DNA from: Bin87 sp965197635
GTDB taxonomy: Bacteria > Chloroflexota > Dehalococcoidia > Lucifugimonadales > UBA3495
Assembly (NCBI GenBank): GCA_965197635.1
Contig: OZ240218.1
Location: 124,001 to 188,000, forward strand
Reading direction: 5' to 3'
DNA: 64,000 nt
Shown: in pieces, positions 25,471 through 34,063 of the stretch
How positions within the stretch are numbered: the first letter of the stretch is position 1
Layout of the letters: every line of letters begins with the position of its first letter
Program-made: the position numbers and the translations under genes
Notes under the pieces: model-generated
Databases searched by the model: none
Told to the model about the DNA's origin: nothing
Seen by the model: the letters and a program-made list of their open reading frames with translations, nothing else

Positions 25471-26892
25471 ATGGATCCCGAACTCGCTTTTACTCCTGCC
25501 ACCGACATTCGCCGGATGATCGCCGACGGTGAGATTTCTTCCGTCGAGCTCACCGAGTTTTTCTTTCAGCGGATCGAACAATTGAATCCGCAGCTGAACG
25601 CCTATCTCACCCTGTGCCCCGAACAGGCGCTGGCTGACGCGCGTGCCGCTGACGAGGCGTTGCAGCGGGGAGAAGAGTTGGGCCCGCTGCACGGTATTCC
25701 GATTTCCATCAAAGACCTTGAACTTACGAAAGGGGTCCGAACCACGATGGGATCGACTATTTTCCGGGATCGGGTGCCGGAGATTGATTCCATAGTGGTA
25801 GAACGAGTAAAGGCTGCCGGCGGCGTTATTCTCGGCAAGACCAACACGCCCGAGTTCGGGCAGTCGGGCACCACGGAGAACCTGGTCAGCGAGCCGTGCC
25901 GTAACCCCTGGAACACCGACTACACGCCCGGCGGCAGCAGCGGCGGCGCGGCGGCGGCCCTCGTCGCCGGCCTCTGCACCCTGGCCACCGGCAGCGACGG
26001 CGGCGGCAGCATCCGCATTCCGTCCAGCTTCAGCGGCGTTACCGGCATCAAGCCATCGCACGGACGGGTGCCACGCTACGGCGGTTACGGCGGGCCGGCG
26101 GTCAACCACTTCTCCCAAAGCGGCCCGATGAGCCGGACGGTTCGCGACACGGCCATGCTGTTGCAGGTACTGGCCGGCCCCGACTCCCGCGACGCCAACA
26201 CCATGACGGACACGCCGCCTGACTATATGGCCGCCCTTGAGGGCGGAGTCGCTGGTTGGCGCATCGCGTGGAGCGATGATTTGGGATACGCTGCCGTGGA
26301 TCCCGAAGTGGTGCAGATCACTCGCGCCGCCGCGCAGGTATTCCAGGAGATGGGTGCCATCGTGGAGGAGGCCGCGCCGGAGATTGAGGGCGGCGACCCG
26401 TTCCCGGCTTTTTCCACCGTGTTCGGCACGGCTTCCTACACGTCCTACGCTGATCTCTACCCGGAGCGGCGGGACGAGTTGACCCATTACGTGCAGAACA
26501 CCTTCGATGGGGCTTCCCAGCACACCGCCGCCGACCTGTCCCGGGCGTTGGCCTACGTTGACCGACTCAAGCGCCGGTTCGCCGATTTCTTCAACACCTA
26601 CGACCTGCTGCTGACGCCGGCCATGGCGGTGACCGCGTTCCCCATCGGTCAGCATCCGACCAGTATCGCCGGCCGCTCGGTGGAACCGTGGTGGGGCTAT
26701 CTGCCCTTTACCTTCCCCATCAACATGAGTGGCCAGACGGCGGCCAGCGTGCCGTGCGGGTTTTCCGCCGCCGGCCTGCCGGTGGGTCTGCACATTGTGG
26801 GAGCGGCCGGCGCAGAGGGCCGGGTGTTGCGAGCGATGGCGGCGTTTGAGGATGCCCAACCCTGGGCCCAGCACCGACCGCCGGTTTCGTGA
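25471..26892 (+). CDS. Amidase signature family enzyme
   Basis: A 473-residue amidase. The Ser-cisSer-Lys triad is visible: Lys in PISIKDLEL, Ser in GGSSGG and nucleophile Ser in GSDGGGSIRIP. The C-terminal segment MSGQTAASVPCGFSAAGLPVGLHIVG is typical. The start is the ATG at 25471 after CAGGAG; the frame is open to 25429. No gatB/gatC is nearby, so a role in tRNA amidation is unlikely. Substrate unknown. Confidence 0.9.
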   Translation: MDPELAFTPATDIRRMIADGEISSVELTEFFFQRIEQLNPQLNAYLTLCPEQALADARAADEALQRGEELGPLHGIPISIKDLELTKGVRTTMGSTIFRDRVPEIDSIVVERVKAAGGVILGKTNTPEFGQSGTTENLVSEPCRNPWNTDYTPGGSSGGAAAALVAGLCTLATGSDGGGSIRIPSSFSGVTGIKPSHGRVPRYGGYGGPAVNHFSQSGPMSRTVRDTAMLLQVLAGPDSRDANTMTDTPPDYMAALEGGVAGWRIAWSDDLGYAAVDPEVVQITRAAAQVFQEMGAIVEEAAPEIEGGDPFPAFSTVFGTASYTSYADLYPERRDELTHYVQNTFDGASQHTAADLSRALAYVDRLKRRFADFFNTYDLLLTPAMAVTAFPIGQHPTSIAGRSVEPWWGYLPFTFPINMSGQTAASVPCGFSAAGLPVGLHIVGAAGAEGRVLRAMAAFEDAQPWAQHRPPVS

Positions 26893-27022
26893 CGACGGGC
26901 GGGACCGTTATCCGAACCGGCGCTGGCCGTGACCGTTCAAGACCGGCCGGGTTAGACAGCGACGTAGCCTTGCCTGCCCTGACTGTAACCGTTCACACTT
27001 TGCCGCGCTGAGTCAGCCCGGT

Positions 27023-28729
27023 CTAATCCGGGGCGCTGTCTTCCTCCGACATATAATGCCGTTCACCGACCGGTCGCATCAGCGCGTTGGCGACTAGCAC
27101 CACCAGCAGCAGCCCCACCATTAGAAACATTGTCGAGTTGTACAGCGCCGCGCCGGGATGTGGCGCGTCGGCAGGGGTTATGTCCATCAGCTTGGCCACG
27201 GTAACGGTTTTCTCCCGAATCAGCAAATCAAGCTGGTCAATGCCGGCTCCGAACCGCTCCCGGAATGTCTCCGGGTCGGCCCGTCCGGCTAAATCGCGGA
27301 TGGCGTTCACTTCGGCTCGCTGCCGCAGCGTGGTAATCGCCAGTGGTCCCAGCAGCCCGGCTACGCTCCAGGCGGTCAGCAGCCGGCCGTGAATGCCGCC
27401 CACAAAACGCGAGCCGAAAATGTCGGCCAGATAGGCCGGAATGGTGGCGAACCCTCCACCGTACATCGTGAATATCAGCATGGTCGCGGCGTAGAAATAG
27501 ACCAGCCAGACCACCGAAGGGCTGACGCTGACCCGGTGCGCCGCCAGCGGAATCGACAAATACAGGACACTGCCCAGGGCAAAAAATATCCAGTAGGTTC
27601 GCTTGCGTCCCAGGTAATCCGACGCGCTAGCCCAGAAAAACCGTCCGCCCATATTGAACACGCTAATCATCACCACGTAAGTAGCGGCGAAAGCGCCATC
27701 CACCACGTGGGGCAGCGTGGAACCGAAAATCTCCGTCATCATCGTCTTGGCTACCCCCAGCACCCCGATGCCGGCCGTGACGTTCAGACAGAGCACCAAC
27801 CACAGCAAATAGAACTGTGGCGTTTTCAGGGCCTGATTAATATTCACGTTGCGCCGTGTCATCATCCTTTCCCCAGCCTCAGTCGCATCCGGTGGCGTCC
27901 AGCCGGCCGGCTGCCAGCCCGGCGGGGGGACGCGAAAAGCGAAGGCCGCCAGAGTCATTACGACGAAATACGACACACCCAAGACGATGAACGCCCCCAT
28001 TATGCCCACGTTGCCCGTCCCTACGAGATACACGCCCTCGGGGCCGGGGATTATCATTTGCGGCACATCGCGGGCCGCCACAATGACCACTTCATGCAGG
28101 CCATGGGCGGTTTCCGCAAAGCGCCGGCCGCCCCGCGTCACCAGTTCCACTTCGGCTACGCCGCCCAGATATTCCGGCGCCCGGTAAAACGTTCGGATAA
28201 GAAACTCTTTGAGCGGCGCCGCGATGATGGCGCCCCCGCCAAATCCCATAATGGCCATTCCCGTGGCCATGCCCCTCCGGTCAGGAAACCAGCGCAGCAG
28301 CGTGCTGACTGGGGATACATAACCCAAGCCCAAACCACAGCCGCCCAGCACTCCATACCCAAAGTACAGCAGCCACAGCTGTCGAGTATAGATGCCCACC
28401 GCAGCCACCAAAAAACCGCCGCCCCAGCACGCCGCCGCCGCCACGCCAACCAGGCGCGGCCCCACCTGCTCCAGCCACCGCCCGCCGAAAGCCGCCGCCA
28501 GCCCCAGGAACATAATCGCGACGGTAAAAATCCAGACTACTTGCGAAAGACTCCAGTCGCCGGCCCCGCTGGTAACGACGCCTTGCGCCCGCATCAGCGG
28601 AGCATTGAACAAGCTCCAGGCATAGACGGAGCCGATGCACAGGTGAATGGCAACCGACGCCGGCGGAGCCAGCCACCGGTTAAAGTCGTCAGGAGCGACA
28701 ATCCGCTCTTTTGACAATAGCGATGTCAT
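27023..28729 (-). CDS. MFS transporter, OxlT (oxalate/formate antiporter)-like
   Basis: A 568-residue membrane protein with about 12 hydrophobic helices. IHLCIGSVYAWSLFNAPL near the N-terminus and FPDRRGMATGMAIMGFGGGA between helices 4 and 5 are typical of the oxalate:formate antiporter group. A polar insertion of ~55 residues follows helix 5 (RFAETAHGLHEVVIVAARDV...) and there is a long loop before the last helices, making it larger than OxlT. It is the last gene of the selenoprotein operon and probably moves a small carboxylate. Confidence 0.85.
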   Translation of the reverse strand: MTSLLSKERIVAPDDFNRWLAPPASVAIHLCIGSVYAWSLFNAPLMRAQGVVTSGAGDWSLSQVVWIFTVAIMFLGLAAAFGGRWLEQVGPRLVGVAAAACWGGGFLVAAVGIYTRQLWLLYFGYGVLGGCGLGLGYVSPVSTLLRWFPDRRGMATGMAIMGFGGGAIIAAPLKEFLIRTFYRAPEYLGGVAEVELVTRGGRRFAETAHGLHEVVIVAARDVPQMIIPGPEGVYLVGTGNVGIMGAFIVLGVSYFVVMTLAAFAFRVPPPGWQPAGWTPPDATEAGERMMTRRNVNINQALKTPQFYLLWLVLCLNVTAGIGVLGVAKTMMTEIFGSTLPHVVDGAFAATYVVMISVFNMGGRFFWASASDYLGRKRTYWIFFALGSVLYLSIPLAAHRVSVSPSVVWLVYFYAATMLIFTMYGGGFATIPAYLADIFGSRFVGGIHGRLLTAWSVAGLLGPLAITTLRQRAEVNAIRDLAGRADPETFRERFGAGIDQLDLLIREKTVTVAKLMDITPADAPHPGAALYNSTMFLMVGLLLVVLVANALMRPVGERHYMSEEDSAPD

Positions 28730-28792
28730 CCGATTTATAAACCACTGGCAAACCCTCTCTGAAGGCCGGAGAATCGTCCTGAGGCTGGGCAG

Positions 28793-29623
28793 CTAATCCT
28801 CCTCGCGGATGCGGGAGTACATCGCCAGCGGCGTTGCGGCCAACAGGCCAGCGTCAACCGGCAGCACCACGCCGGAGACCCAGCGGGCCTCGTCGCTGGC
28901 CAGGAACAACGCCGCGTAGGCGATGTCCCAGGCGTTGCCCTCAACGCCCAGCGGGCCGGCCTTGCGTCGATTCTCCCGCGTTTCGTCTGCCATCCTTCCG
29001 GCGACCATCGGGGTGTAGATGTGGCCGGGGGCGATGACGTTGACGCGAATGTTGTCCCGGCCCAGATGCACCGCCATGGTTTCGGACATTCCGATCACGC
29101 CCGACTTTGACGCCGAATAAGGTATGCTGGCCAGGCCGCTGCCGGCTCGGACGCCGGCGATTGACGACATATTGACGATGCTGCCGCCACCGGCGTCGAT
29201 CATCTTCGGCGCGGCGTACTTTGTGGTAAGCATCATGCTCTTCAGGTTCACGTCCAGAACATTGTCCCAAACGCTTTCCTCAACGTCGGTCGGCGAGCCC
29301 GGGCCGGTGATGCCGACGTTGTTGAACAGGATATGCAGCGCGCCGTAGCGTTCGACGGCGGCATCCACGATTGCTTCGCAATCCGCGGCAGAGGTCACGT
29401 CGGCCGCGATGACCGACGCCTCGCCGCCCTGTTCGTGGATGACGGCCAACGTCTCCTCGGCAGCCTGCGGGTTCCGGTCCACCAGCAGTACCTTCGCTCC
29501 CTCCTGAGCAAACAGAATCGAGGCGGCCTTGCCGGTTCCCATACCGGGGCCGCTGGAGCCGGCGCCGGTGATGATGGCGACTTTATCTTGCAAGCGAGGG
29601 CGGCTAGAGGGAAGTAGGGTCAT
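28793..29623 (-). CDS. Short-chain dehydrogenase/reductase
   Basis: A 276-residue classical SDR. ITGAGSSGPGMGTG is the cofactor loop, NNVGI the structural motif, and Ser in NMSSIAGV with YSASK gives the Ser-Tyr-Lys set. GGAGG precedes the ATG by 7 nt. It follows the AhpD-like selenoprotein by 36 bp in the same operon. Substrate unknown. Confidence 0.9.
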   Translation of the reverse strand: MTLLPSSRPRLQDKVAIITGAGSSGPGMGTGKAASILFAQEGAKVLLVDRNPQAAEETLAVIHEQGGEASVIAADVTSAADCEAIVDAAVERYGALHILFNNVGITGPGSPTDVEESVWDNVLDVNLKSMMLTTKYAAPKMIDAGGGSIVNMSSIAGVRAGSGLASIPYSASKSGVIGMSETMAVHLGRDNIRVNVIAPGHIYTPMVAGRMADETRENRRKAGPLGVEGNAWDIAYAALFLASDEARWVSGVVLPVDAGLLAATPLAMYSRIREED

Positions 29624-29659
29624 TTTGAACCTCCGGAGAACGAGACTGGAGCACAGGGC

Positions 29660-30226
29660 TTACGAAACCGCAGCCGGTTCCGGAGACAACATCCAATCCT
29701 GAGCCTGTTTTGCGGCGTCGGAAAGCCATTGGCTCATGGCGGCCTCTCGGCCCTCAGGGATTTCCACTCCCAGACCGTCAGCCAGGCGGTTCATAAAGTT
29801 GAACACGCAGGTGATGGCCACCGTTGATAAGACCTGCTCGTCCGTCAATCCGAACGAGCGCAGCGTCTCGACGTCGGATTCCTGCATCGAGGCCGGCGTC
29901 AGGGTGAGCTTGACGGCGTAATCCAGGATGGCGCGGGTCTGCGGGTCCAGGTCGGCCTGTCGGTAGTCGTGGATGATGTGGCTGGCGTATTCAGGGTCGT
30001 CGGAATGCTGACGGAGGAACCCTCCGTGGGCGACGGCTCAATAGCGGCAGCGGTTGATCAGCGAAACCACCGTGGCGATGGCTTCTTCCTGCGTGCGCGT
30101 CAACGCCGACGAGCCGAACGTGGCGTTGGCGTTGAGATTCTGCACCGCCGCCATCAGCGCCGGATTGATGGACATGCACTTGATGACTGCGGGCACGGCG
30201 GCGTCGGTTTCGCGTATCCAGGACAT
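29660..30226 (-). CDS. AhpD-like peroxidase-related protein, selenoprotein with in-frame TGA
   Basis: Read through the TGA at 30038-30040, this is one 188-residue protein: MSWIRETDAAVPAV...LINRCRY-U-AVAHGGFLRQHSDD...ending PEPAAVS. The family active site is NxCxYCxxxH; here the second Cys is the TGA codon, so it is best read as selenocysteine. No other stop interrupts the frame. Downstream of the TGA, arms ACGGAGG and CCTCCGT enclose GTT, a 7-bp stem with G-first loop 17 nt from TGA, as bacterial SECIS elements require. AAGGAG precedes the start. Likely a cytosolic thiol/selenol peroxidase-type enzyme. The alternative, a nonsense mutation, would not explain the position or the hairpin. Confidence 0.85.
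30011..30027 (-). promoter_or_regulatory. Bacterial SECIS-like hairpin (AhpD-like gene)
   Basis: On the minus strand: ACGGAGG-GTT-CCTCCGT, a perfect 7-bp stem with a three-base loop starting with G, beginning 10 nt after the TGA. This is the expected SelB-binding geometry. Confidence 0.75.
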
Positions 30227-30273
30227 CGGCGCGCTCCTTGAAGTCGGGTGGAACCGATAGGCGTGGGCCCTTG

Positions 30274-30663
30274 CTAGGCCGGGCTTTTTGGCACGATAGC
30301 CATCTTGTGCTCCGCCGTGCCCAACACCAGGTCGCCAAGCTGCGCGATTACTTCAAACCGCAACTTGTTGCCGGCCACGTCGGTCAGCACGGACCGTGCC
30401 GAAACATGGCTGCCCACATCCGCCGGCGCCAGATGCTTGACGTTGACCTCGTAGCCGACAACGGTTTGGTCAGGGTGGAGCAAGGTCAGTACCGCTTGGT
30501 AAGACGCCTGCTCCATCAGCATCACCATGGCCGGCGTGCTGAGCTTTGGGGTGTGGGGGGCAAGATGTTCGGCGGTGACGGTTAGGTCAACTTCACCCGC
30601 CAGACCGGGCCGTATGGCCGGGTCTGGCGGGCGAAAGGGTGCCGGAGCGTTGGCGGTTGACAC
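30274..30663 (-). CDS. FlK-like (fluoroacetyl-CoA-type) thioesterase
   Basis: A 129-residue single hot-dog-fold thioesterase. STPAMVMLMEQASYQAV carries the Thr and Glu, and VGYEVNVKHLAPADVGSHV follows, matching the FlK family in which Thr, Glu and His hydrolyse acyl-CoA. Real substrates of most FlK homologues are unknown. It lies between two selenoprotein genes. Its first codons contain a strong inverted repeat (30596-30631). Confidence 0.75.
   Translation of the reverse strand: MSTANAPAPFRPPDPAIRPGLAGEVDLTVTAEHLAPHTPKLSTPAMVMLMEQASYQAVLTLLHPDQTVVGYEVNVKHLAPADVGSHVSARSVLTDVAGNKLRFEVIAQLGDLVLGTAEHKMAIVPKSPA
30596..30631. repeat. Inverted repeat in 5' coding region of thioesterase
   Basis: Arms CCCGCCAGACCGGGCC and GGCCGGGTCTGGCGGG surround a 4-bp GTAT centre with a single mismatch. 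It is inside the coding region (PPDPAIRPGLAGE), within 70 bp of the start, and could form a stable mRNA hairpin between the UGSC and AhpD-like genes. Confidence 0.6.
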
Positions 30664-30689
30664 GGGCGACGCCCCGAGAAGGCCGGTCG

Positions 30690-31253
30690 TTACGCGGCGA
30701 CGGGTTGCCCGGTGAGGATTGACTCAACCTCGTCGGCCAGCTCGTTGGCCCGCTGCTTCACCTCGTCTTCGGTGAGGCTGGACAACGGATGCTGCGCCAC
30801 CACGTAGCGGTATTCAGGGACGCCCATCATGCGGGTCATGGCCTGGGCGGTGTTGAGGAACACGTGGGTGATGATGGCCGCGGTGGGAACGCCGCGCTTT
30901 TCCATGTCGATTCCGTCGTGCACACTGCACGAGCTGCAGGACCCTCAATCCCCAACCCCGGTGATGAGGTAATCCACCTCGCCCAGAATGGAGTCGATGA
31001 CATCCTGCTTGGCGGGCAGGCTGGCGTGGTGCTTGCTGAAGTACTTGACTTCGGAGAAGCCGTGCCGCTCGTTGAGGATGTTCCCCAACTCATGCAGCAG
31101 ACTGTCAGCGTTGGCCTTGGAGTTTTCCATGAGGCCCAGGCGCTTGCCGGCCAAACCGCCGGAGCGGTCGTTCATATGGAACTCGGTTTGGGGCAACTCG
31201 GTGCCCTTCGGGTTAACGAGCCGGAGGCGGCTCATGGAATCGGCGGTCGTCAT
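30690..31253 (-). CDS. UGSC-family selenoprotein with in-frame TGA
   Basis: Read through the TGA at 30945-30947, this is a 187-residue protein: MTTADSMSRLRLVNP...VDYLITGVGD-U-GSCSSCSVHDGIDMEKRGVPTA...ILTGQPVAA. The UGSC motif that names this (seleno)protein family is exact, with the TGA at the U. The TCGTGCA/TGCACGA arms enclose GTG 19 nt after TGA, a bacterial-SECIS-like hairpin. GGAGG precedes the ATG at 31253. The family's biochemical role is not established; a redox or metal-handling Cys/Sec site is likely. Confidence 0.9.
30916..30932 (-). promoter_or_regulatory. Bacterial SECIS-like hairpin (UGSC gene)
   Basis: On the minus strand: TCGTGCA-GTG-TGCACGA, a perfect 7-bp stem with a G-first triloop starting 12 nt after the TGA. 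Geometry matches the hairpin in the AhpD-like gene although the sequence differs. Confidence 0.75.
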
Positions 31254-31309
31254 ATCTAACCTCCGTTGGCGTGTTGGTCGGAACTTTACCGAATGGCGTG
31301 ATTGTACAG

Positions 31310-32128
31310 TCAAACGGCGGTGTCGCGTAACCCCTTTTCGCGGAGCAGTTGGTCGAGCCAGGCGCGGTCAGCGTCGGACAGGGGCGGTTCGGGGTCTTGC
31401 TGATAGTCGATAAGCAAATTGTAATATCTGGCGGAATAGATGTTAGTCAAAATCTCGCTGAGGCTAACGGCAATGCTTTCCGCGCCTTTGGCCAGGGGCA
31501 TTACGAAATCTGGTATGGGCTGGCGGATGCTGAAGGGGTATAAATCAGCGACGGGTTCGTCGCGCCGAGCGTTGGCGACCAGGATGCGGTAGTGGCTGCT
31601 GGGCACAGCGCCGGACAGCGGCATTGGCCGGCCGGCGCGCAACAGGTCAATTTCCACCAGATGAGTGGGGCTGTACAATACTTCGGCGCGTTTGGACAGG
31701 TATTCTCTGCGGCCATCACCCGCTTTGTTGGTTGGAGACAGCAGCTCAATAACGGCAATGACCTGGTGGTCAGCCATATCGCGCACTTCGAGATAGCGTT
31801 GTCTAAAAAGTTCCGTTGCGGGCAGTTGTACTGCAACCGCGCCGGCGGCGCGCGCTCCAGCCTCGGCAGCGTTTTCCCGGTCTGGTTCGGCGGCGGCAGC
31901 CAGCACCATAGCGTCAGGAATACGGATATTGCCGTCGCCGTTGTTGCCGGGTTCCATGACCACATGAACCCGTTCCGCAACGGTCACCACATAGTCGGGC
32001 TGCAGACGCGGAGCTAGAAACCCCTGCAATCCCGCAATAGCCAATAGGTGTACGCCCGGCCAGATGACGTTGCGTTCCAGGTAGGGGTTCATCCCCGGAA
32101 ACGGGTTTGTTGGAAGGGGAGTAGTCAT
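31310..32128 (-). CDS. DUF4058 family protein, copy 1
   Basis: A 272-residue protein starting MTTPLPTNPFPGMNPYLE, the DUF4058 signature. ELLSPTNKAGDGRREYLSKRAEVL and HLVEIDLLRAG are typical and recall Uma2-like nuclease-fold proteins. The start at 32128 was chosen by this N-terminus; the frame is open to 32296. It is adjacent to a second DUF4058 gene (32160-32978) about 60% alike by eye. Function unknown. Confidence 0.85.
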   Translation of the reverse strand: MTTPLPTNPFPGMNPYLERNVIWPGVHLLAIAGLQGFLAPRLQPDYVVTVAERVHVVMEPGNNGDGNIRIPDAMVLAAAAEPDRENAAEAGARAAGAVAVQLPATELFRQRYLEVRDMADHQVIAVIELLSPTNKAGDGRREYLSKRAEVLYSPTHLVEIDLLRAGRPMPLSGAVPSSHYRILVANARRDEPVADLYPFSIRQPIPDFVMPLAKGAESIAVSLSEILTNIYSARYYNLLIDYQQDPEPPLSDADRAWLDQLLREKGLRDTAV

Positions 32129-32159
32129 ATCGGCACGATGCGTTGGCGCGATGGCACCG

Positions 32160-32978
32160 TCAATTGGCGCCGTCGCGCAACCCCTTTGCCCGAAGCAGTT
32201 GGCCGAGCCAGACGTGGTCGGAGTCGGACAGAGGTGGTTGGGGGTCCTGCTGATAGTCAATATCCCGATCATAGGACCCGAGGACGTACACCTCATCGAG
32301 GATGGGTTTCAGGTCTATCGCTATACCCTCCGAACCTTCAGCTAACGGCATCACGAAGTGGGGTATTGGTTGGCGCATGCTGAAGACGTACAGCGACGCA
32401 TCCGGCGCTAACCGCGCATTGCTGACCAGGATACGATAATCGCCACCGGGCACGTCCCCCACGACCGGCATTGGCGGTCCCGACCGCAGTAGGTCGATTT
32501 CCACCAGGTGGGAGAGGCTGTACTGCACTTCGGCGCGTTTGGACAGATATTCCTGTCGTCCCTTGCCGGATTTGTTGGTGGGCGACAGCAGCTCCATCAC
32601 CGCTACGACCTCACGATTACTGACTCTGATGACTTTCAGGTAATTCTCTTTTTCCAACTCCAATGCCGGCAGTTCCACCGCGACGGCCTCCTCGCTTTGC
32701 CGGGGTTCCGTCTCCACCGCGACGGCTCGCTCGGCGGCCCAGCCGGGATCCAAAATCATAACGTCCGGTATGCGGGAGGGCCGCTGACCACTGGTATTCG
32801 GTTCCTCGGATACGTACACCCGTTGTCCGATACGTACCACGTAATCGGGCCGTAGCTGCGGACCCAATGTCATCGCCAGCTTGGTAATCGCCCATTGGTG
32901 TATCCCCGGCCAAAACTCCGCGCGTTCCAAGTACGGGTTCATCCCCGGGAACGGGTTTGTCGGCAATGCCGTCGTCAT
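32160..32978 (-). CDS. DUF4058 family protein, copy 2
   Basis: A 272-residue paralogue of the next gene, beginning MTTALPTNPFPGMNPYLE, with LLSPTNKSGKGRQEYLSKRAEV and HLVEIDLLRSG. It starts 1-2 bp after the stop of the upstream gene at 32980. The tandem pair separates that gene from the UGSC gene and may be an insertion into an older operon. Confidence 0.85.
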   Translation of the reverse strand: MTTALPTNPFPGMNPYLERAEFWPGIHQWAITKLAMTLGPQLRPDYVVRIGQRVYVSEEPNTSGQRPSRIPDVMILDPGWAAERAVAVETEPRQSEEAVAVELPALELEKENYLKVIRVSNREVVAVMELLSPTNKSGKGRQEYLSKRAEVQYSLSHLVEIDLLRSGPPMPVVGDVPGGDYRILVSNARLAPDASLYVFSMRQPIPHFVMPLAEGSEGIAIDLKPILDEVYVLGSYDRDIDYQQDPQPPLSDSDHVWLGQLLRAKGLRDGAN

Positions 32979-32979
32979 G

Positions 32980-34008
32980 CTAGTCGCCGCCGATTTTGCG
33001 GGTGCGGATACGGTAGCCGGTGGTGTCGATGATGGCGCTGTAGCGTCCGCCGGTGCCGCCGCCGTGCATGATGAGGATGTCGTCGGGGTCGTTGGCGCAA
33101 CGCATGATGAGCTCTTCGTCGCCGGGGCGTTCCGGGCCTTGCTTGGAGCCCAAGCGAACCAGCTCGGCGCGGGAGCGACCGCTGTTCTCGATGAGGAAGT
33201 CCTGGATGTCCGCGCGGCTCCAGCCGTCCTGCTGTAATGTCAGGGCGTGTTCGGGGCCGATGACGATGACCCACTGGGCCGGATAGCGGTGGGCCAATGC
33301 CGTGGAGCGTAGGGCATCGCAGATGGAATACAGGATTTGACGACCCGTATGGCCGTAGCTATTGGGCACGCTGACCGGATTGTAGGCGACGGCGACGGTC
33401 ACCACGCTGTCGGAAGCGTCAAAGCCCCGGCTCACGTGGAGCGGCTCCCAGGGAGAGGTCTCCTCGTTTTCAGCGACGCAGAAGGTGTACTTCGCCGGCG
33501 TCCCCAGGGTGCCCCGGTCCAGCTGGCCGGGCCAGGCGTCAAAGCCGTTCATGAAGCACAGCCGCACGGCCCGCCCGATGCTGGCGTTGGCGCGGAAGCC
33601 GGGGCCGAACAGCCCGTCGCGGCTGTTGATGCCCAGGGAATCCCGAATGGGGCCGTTGAGGATCATCAGGATGCTGGGGGAACTGGTGGACGAGGCCGCC
33701 ATGTTGACGAAGTTGCGCTCCTCTTCCAGCGTGCGCAGGGCGGTGATCAGCACCGGGAAGTACTCGGCCTGGCAGCCGGCCATCACAGCGTTGGCGGCGG
33801 CGTTCTCCGAGGTGATCACCCGGCTGCGCATATCCAGGTTGAGCAGCTCTTCCTCGCCGGTGAGGCCGGCGAACGAGAGCATCTCGCGAACTTTGTAATC
33901 TGCCGGCGGCACCACCGGAAGGCCGTCAGTCCAACCGAGGCGAAAACATTCTTCAATGGCCTCGATGGTGTCGGCGGTTTCGATATGGCGTTCTGCGCTG
34001 CTGGTCAT
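32980..34008 (-). CDS. Conserved protein of unknown function, probable UGSC partner
   Basis: A 342-residue protein beginning MTSSAERHIETADTIEAIEE. Conserved-looking segments are CFRLGWTDGLPVVPP, NAAANAVMAGCQAEYFPVLITAL, ILNGPIRDSLGIN..GLFGPGFRANASIGRAVRL and ENEETSPWEPLH. I recall proteins of this type near UGSC genes, but not a tested function. AAGGAG precedes the ATG at 34008; the frame is open to 34098. It is the first gene of the selenoprotein operon. Confidence 0.7.
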   Translation of the reverse strand: MTSSAERHIETADTIEAIEECFRLGWTDGLPVVPPADYKVREMLSFAGLTGEEELLNLDMRSRVITSENAAANAVMAGCQAEYFPVLITALRTLEEERNFVNMAASSTSSPSILMILNGPIRDSLGINSRDGLFGPGFRANASIGRAVRLCFMNGFDAWPGQLDRGTLGTPAKYTFCVAENEETSPWEPLHVSRGFDASDSVVTVAVAYNPVSVPNSYGHTGRQILYSICDALRSTALAHRYPAQWVIVIGPEHALTLQQDGWSRADIQDFLIENSGRSRAELVRLGSKQGPERPGDEELIMRCANDPDDILIMHGGGTGGRYSAIIDTTGYRIRTRKIGGD

Positions 34009-34063
34009 CGTAAGCTCCTTATCTGCATCTACCGTCATTCGTGCGAAAGCGGGAATCCAGAAT

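Noticed and set aside
30038..30040. Nonsense mutation splitting the AhpD-like gene
   Set aside because: The TGA is at the catalytic Cys position, the rest of the frame is intact, and a SECIS-like hairpin follows.
30945..30947. Two separate small genes at 30690-30923 and 30945-31253
   Set aside because: Readthrough gives the exact UGSC motif and a full-length family member with one good ribosome binding site.
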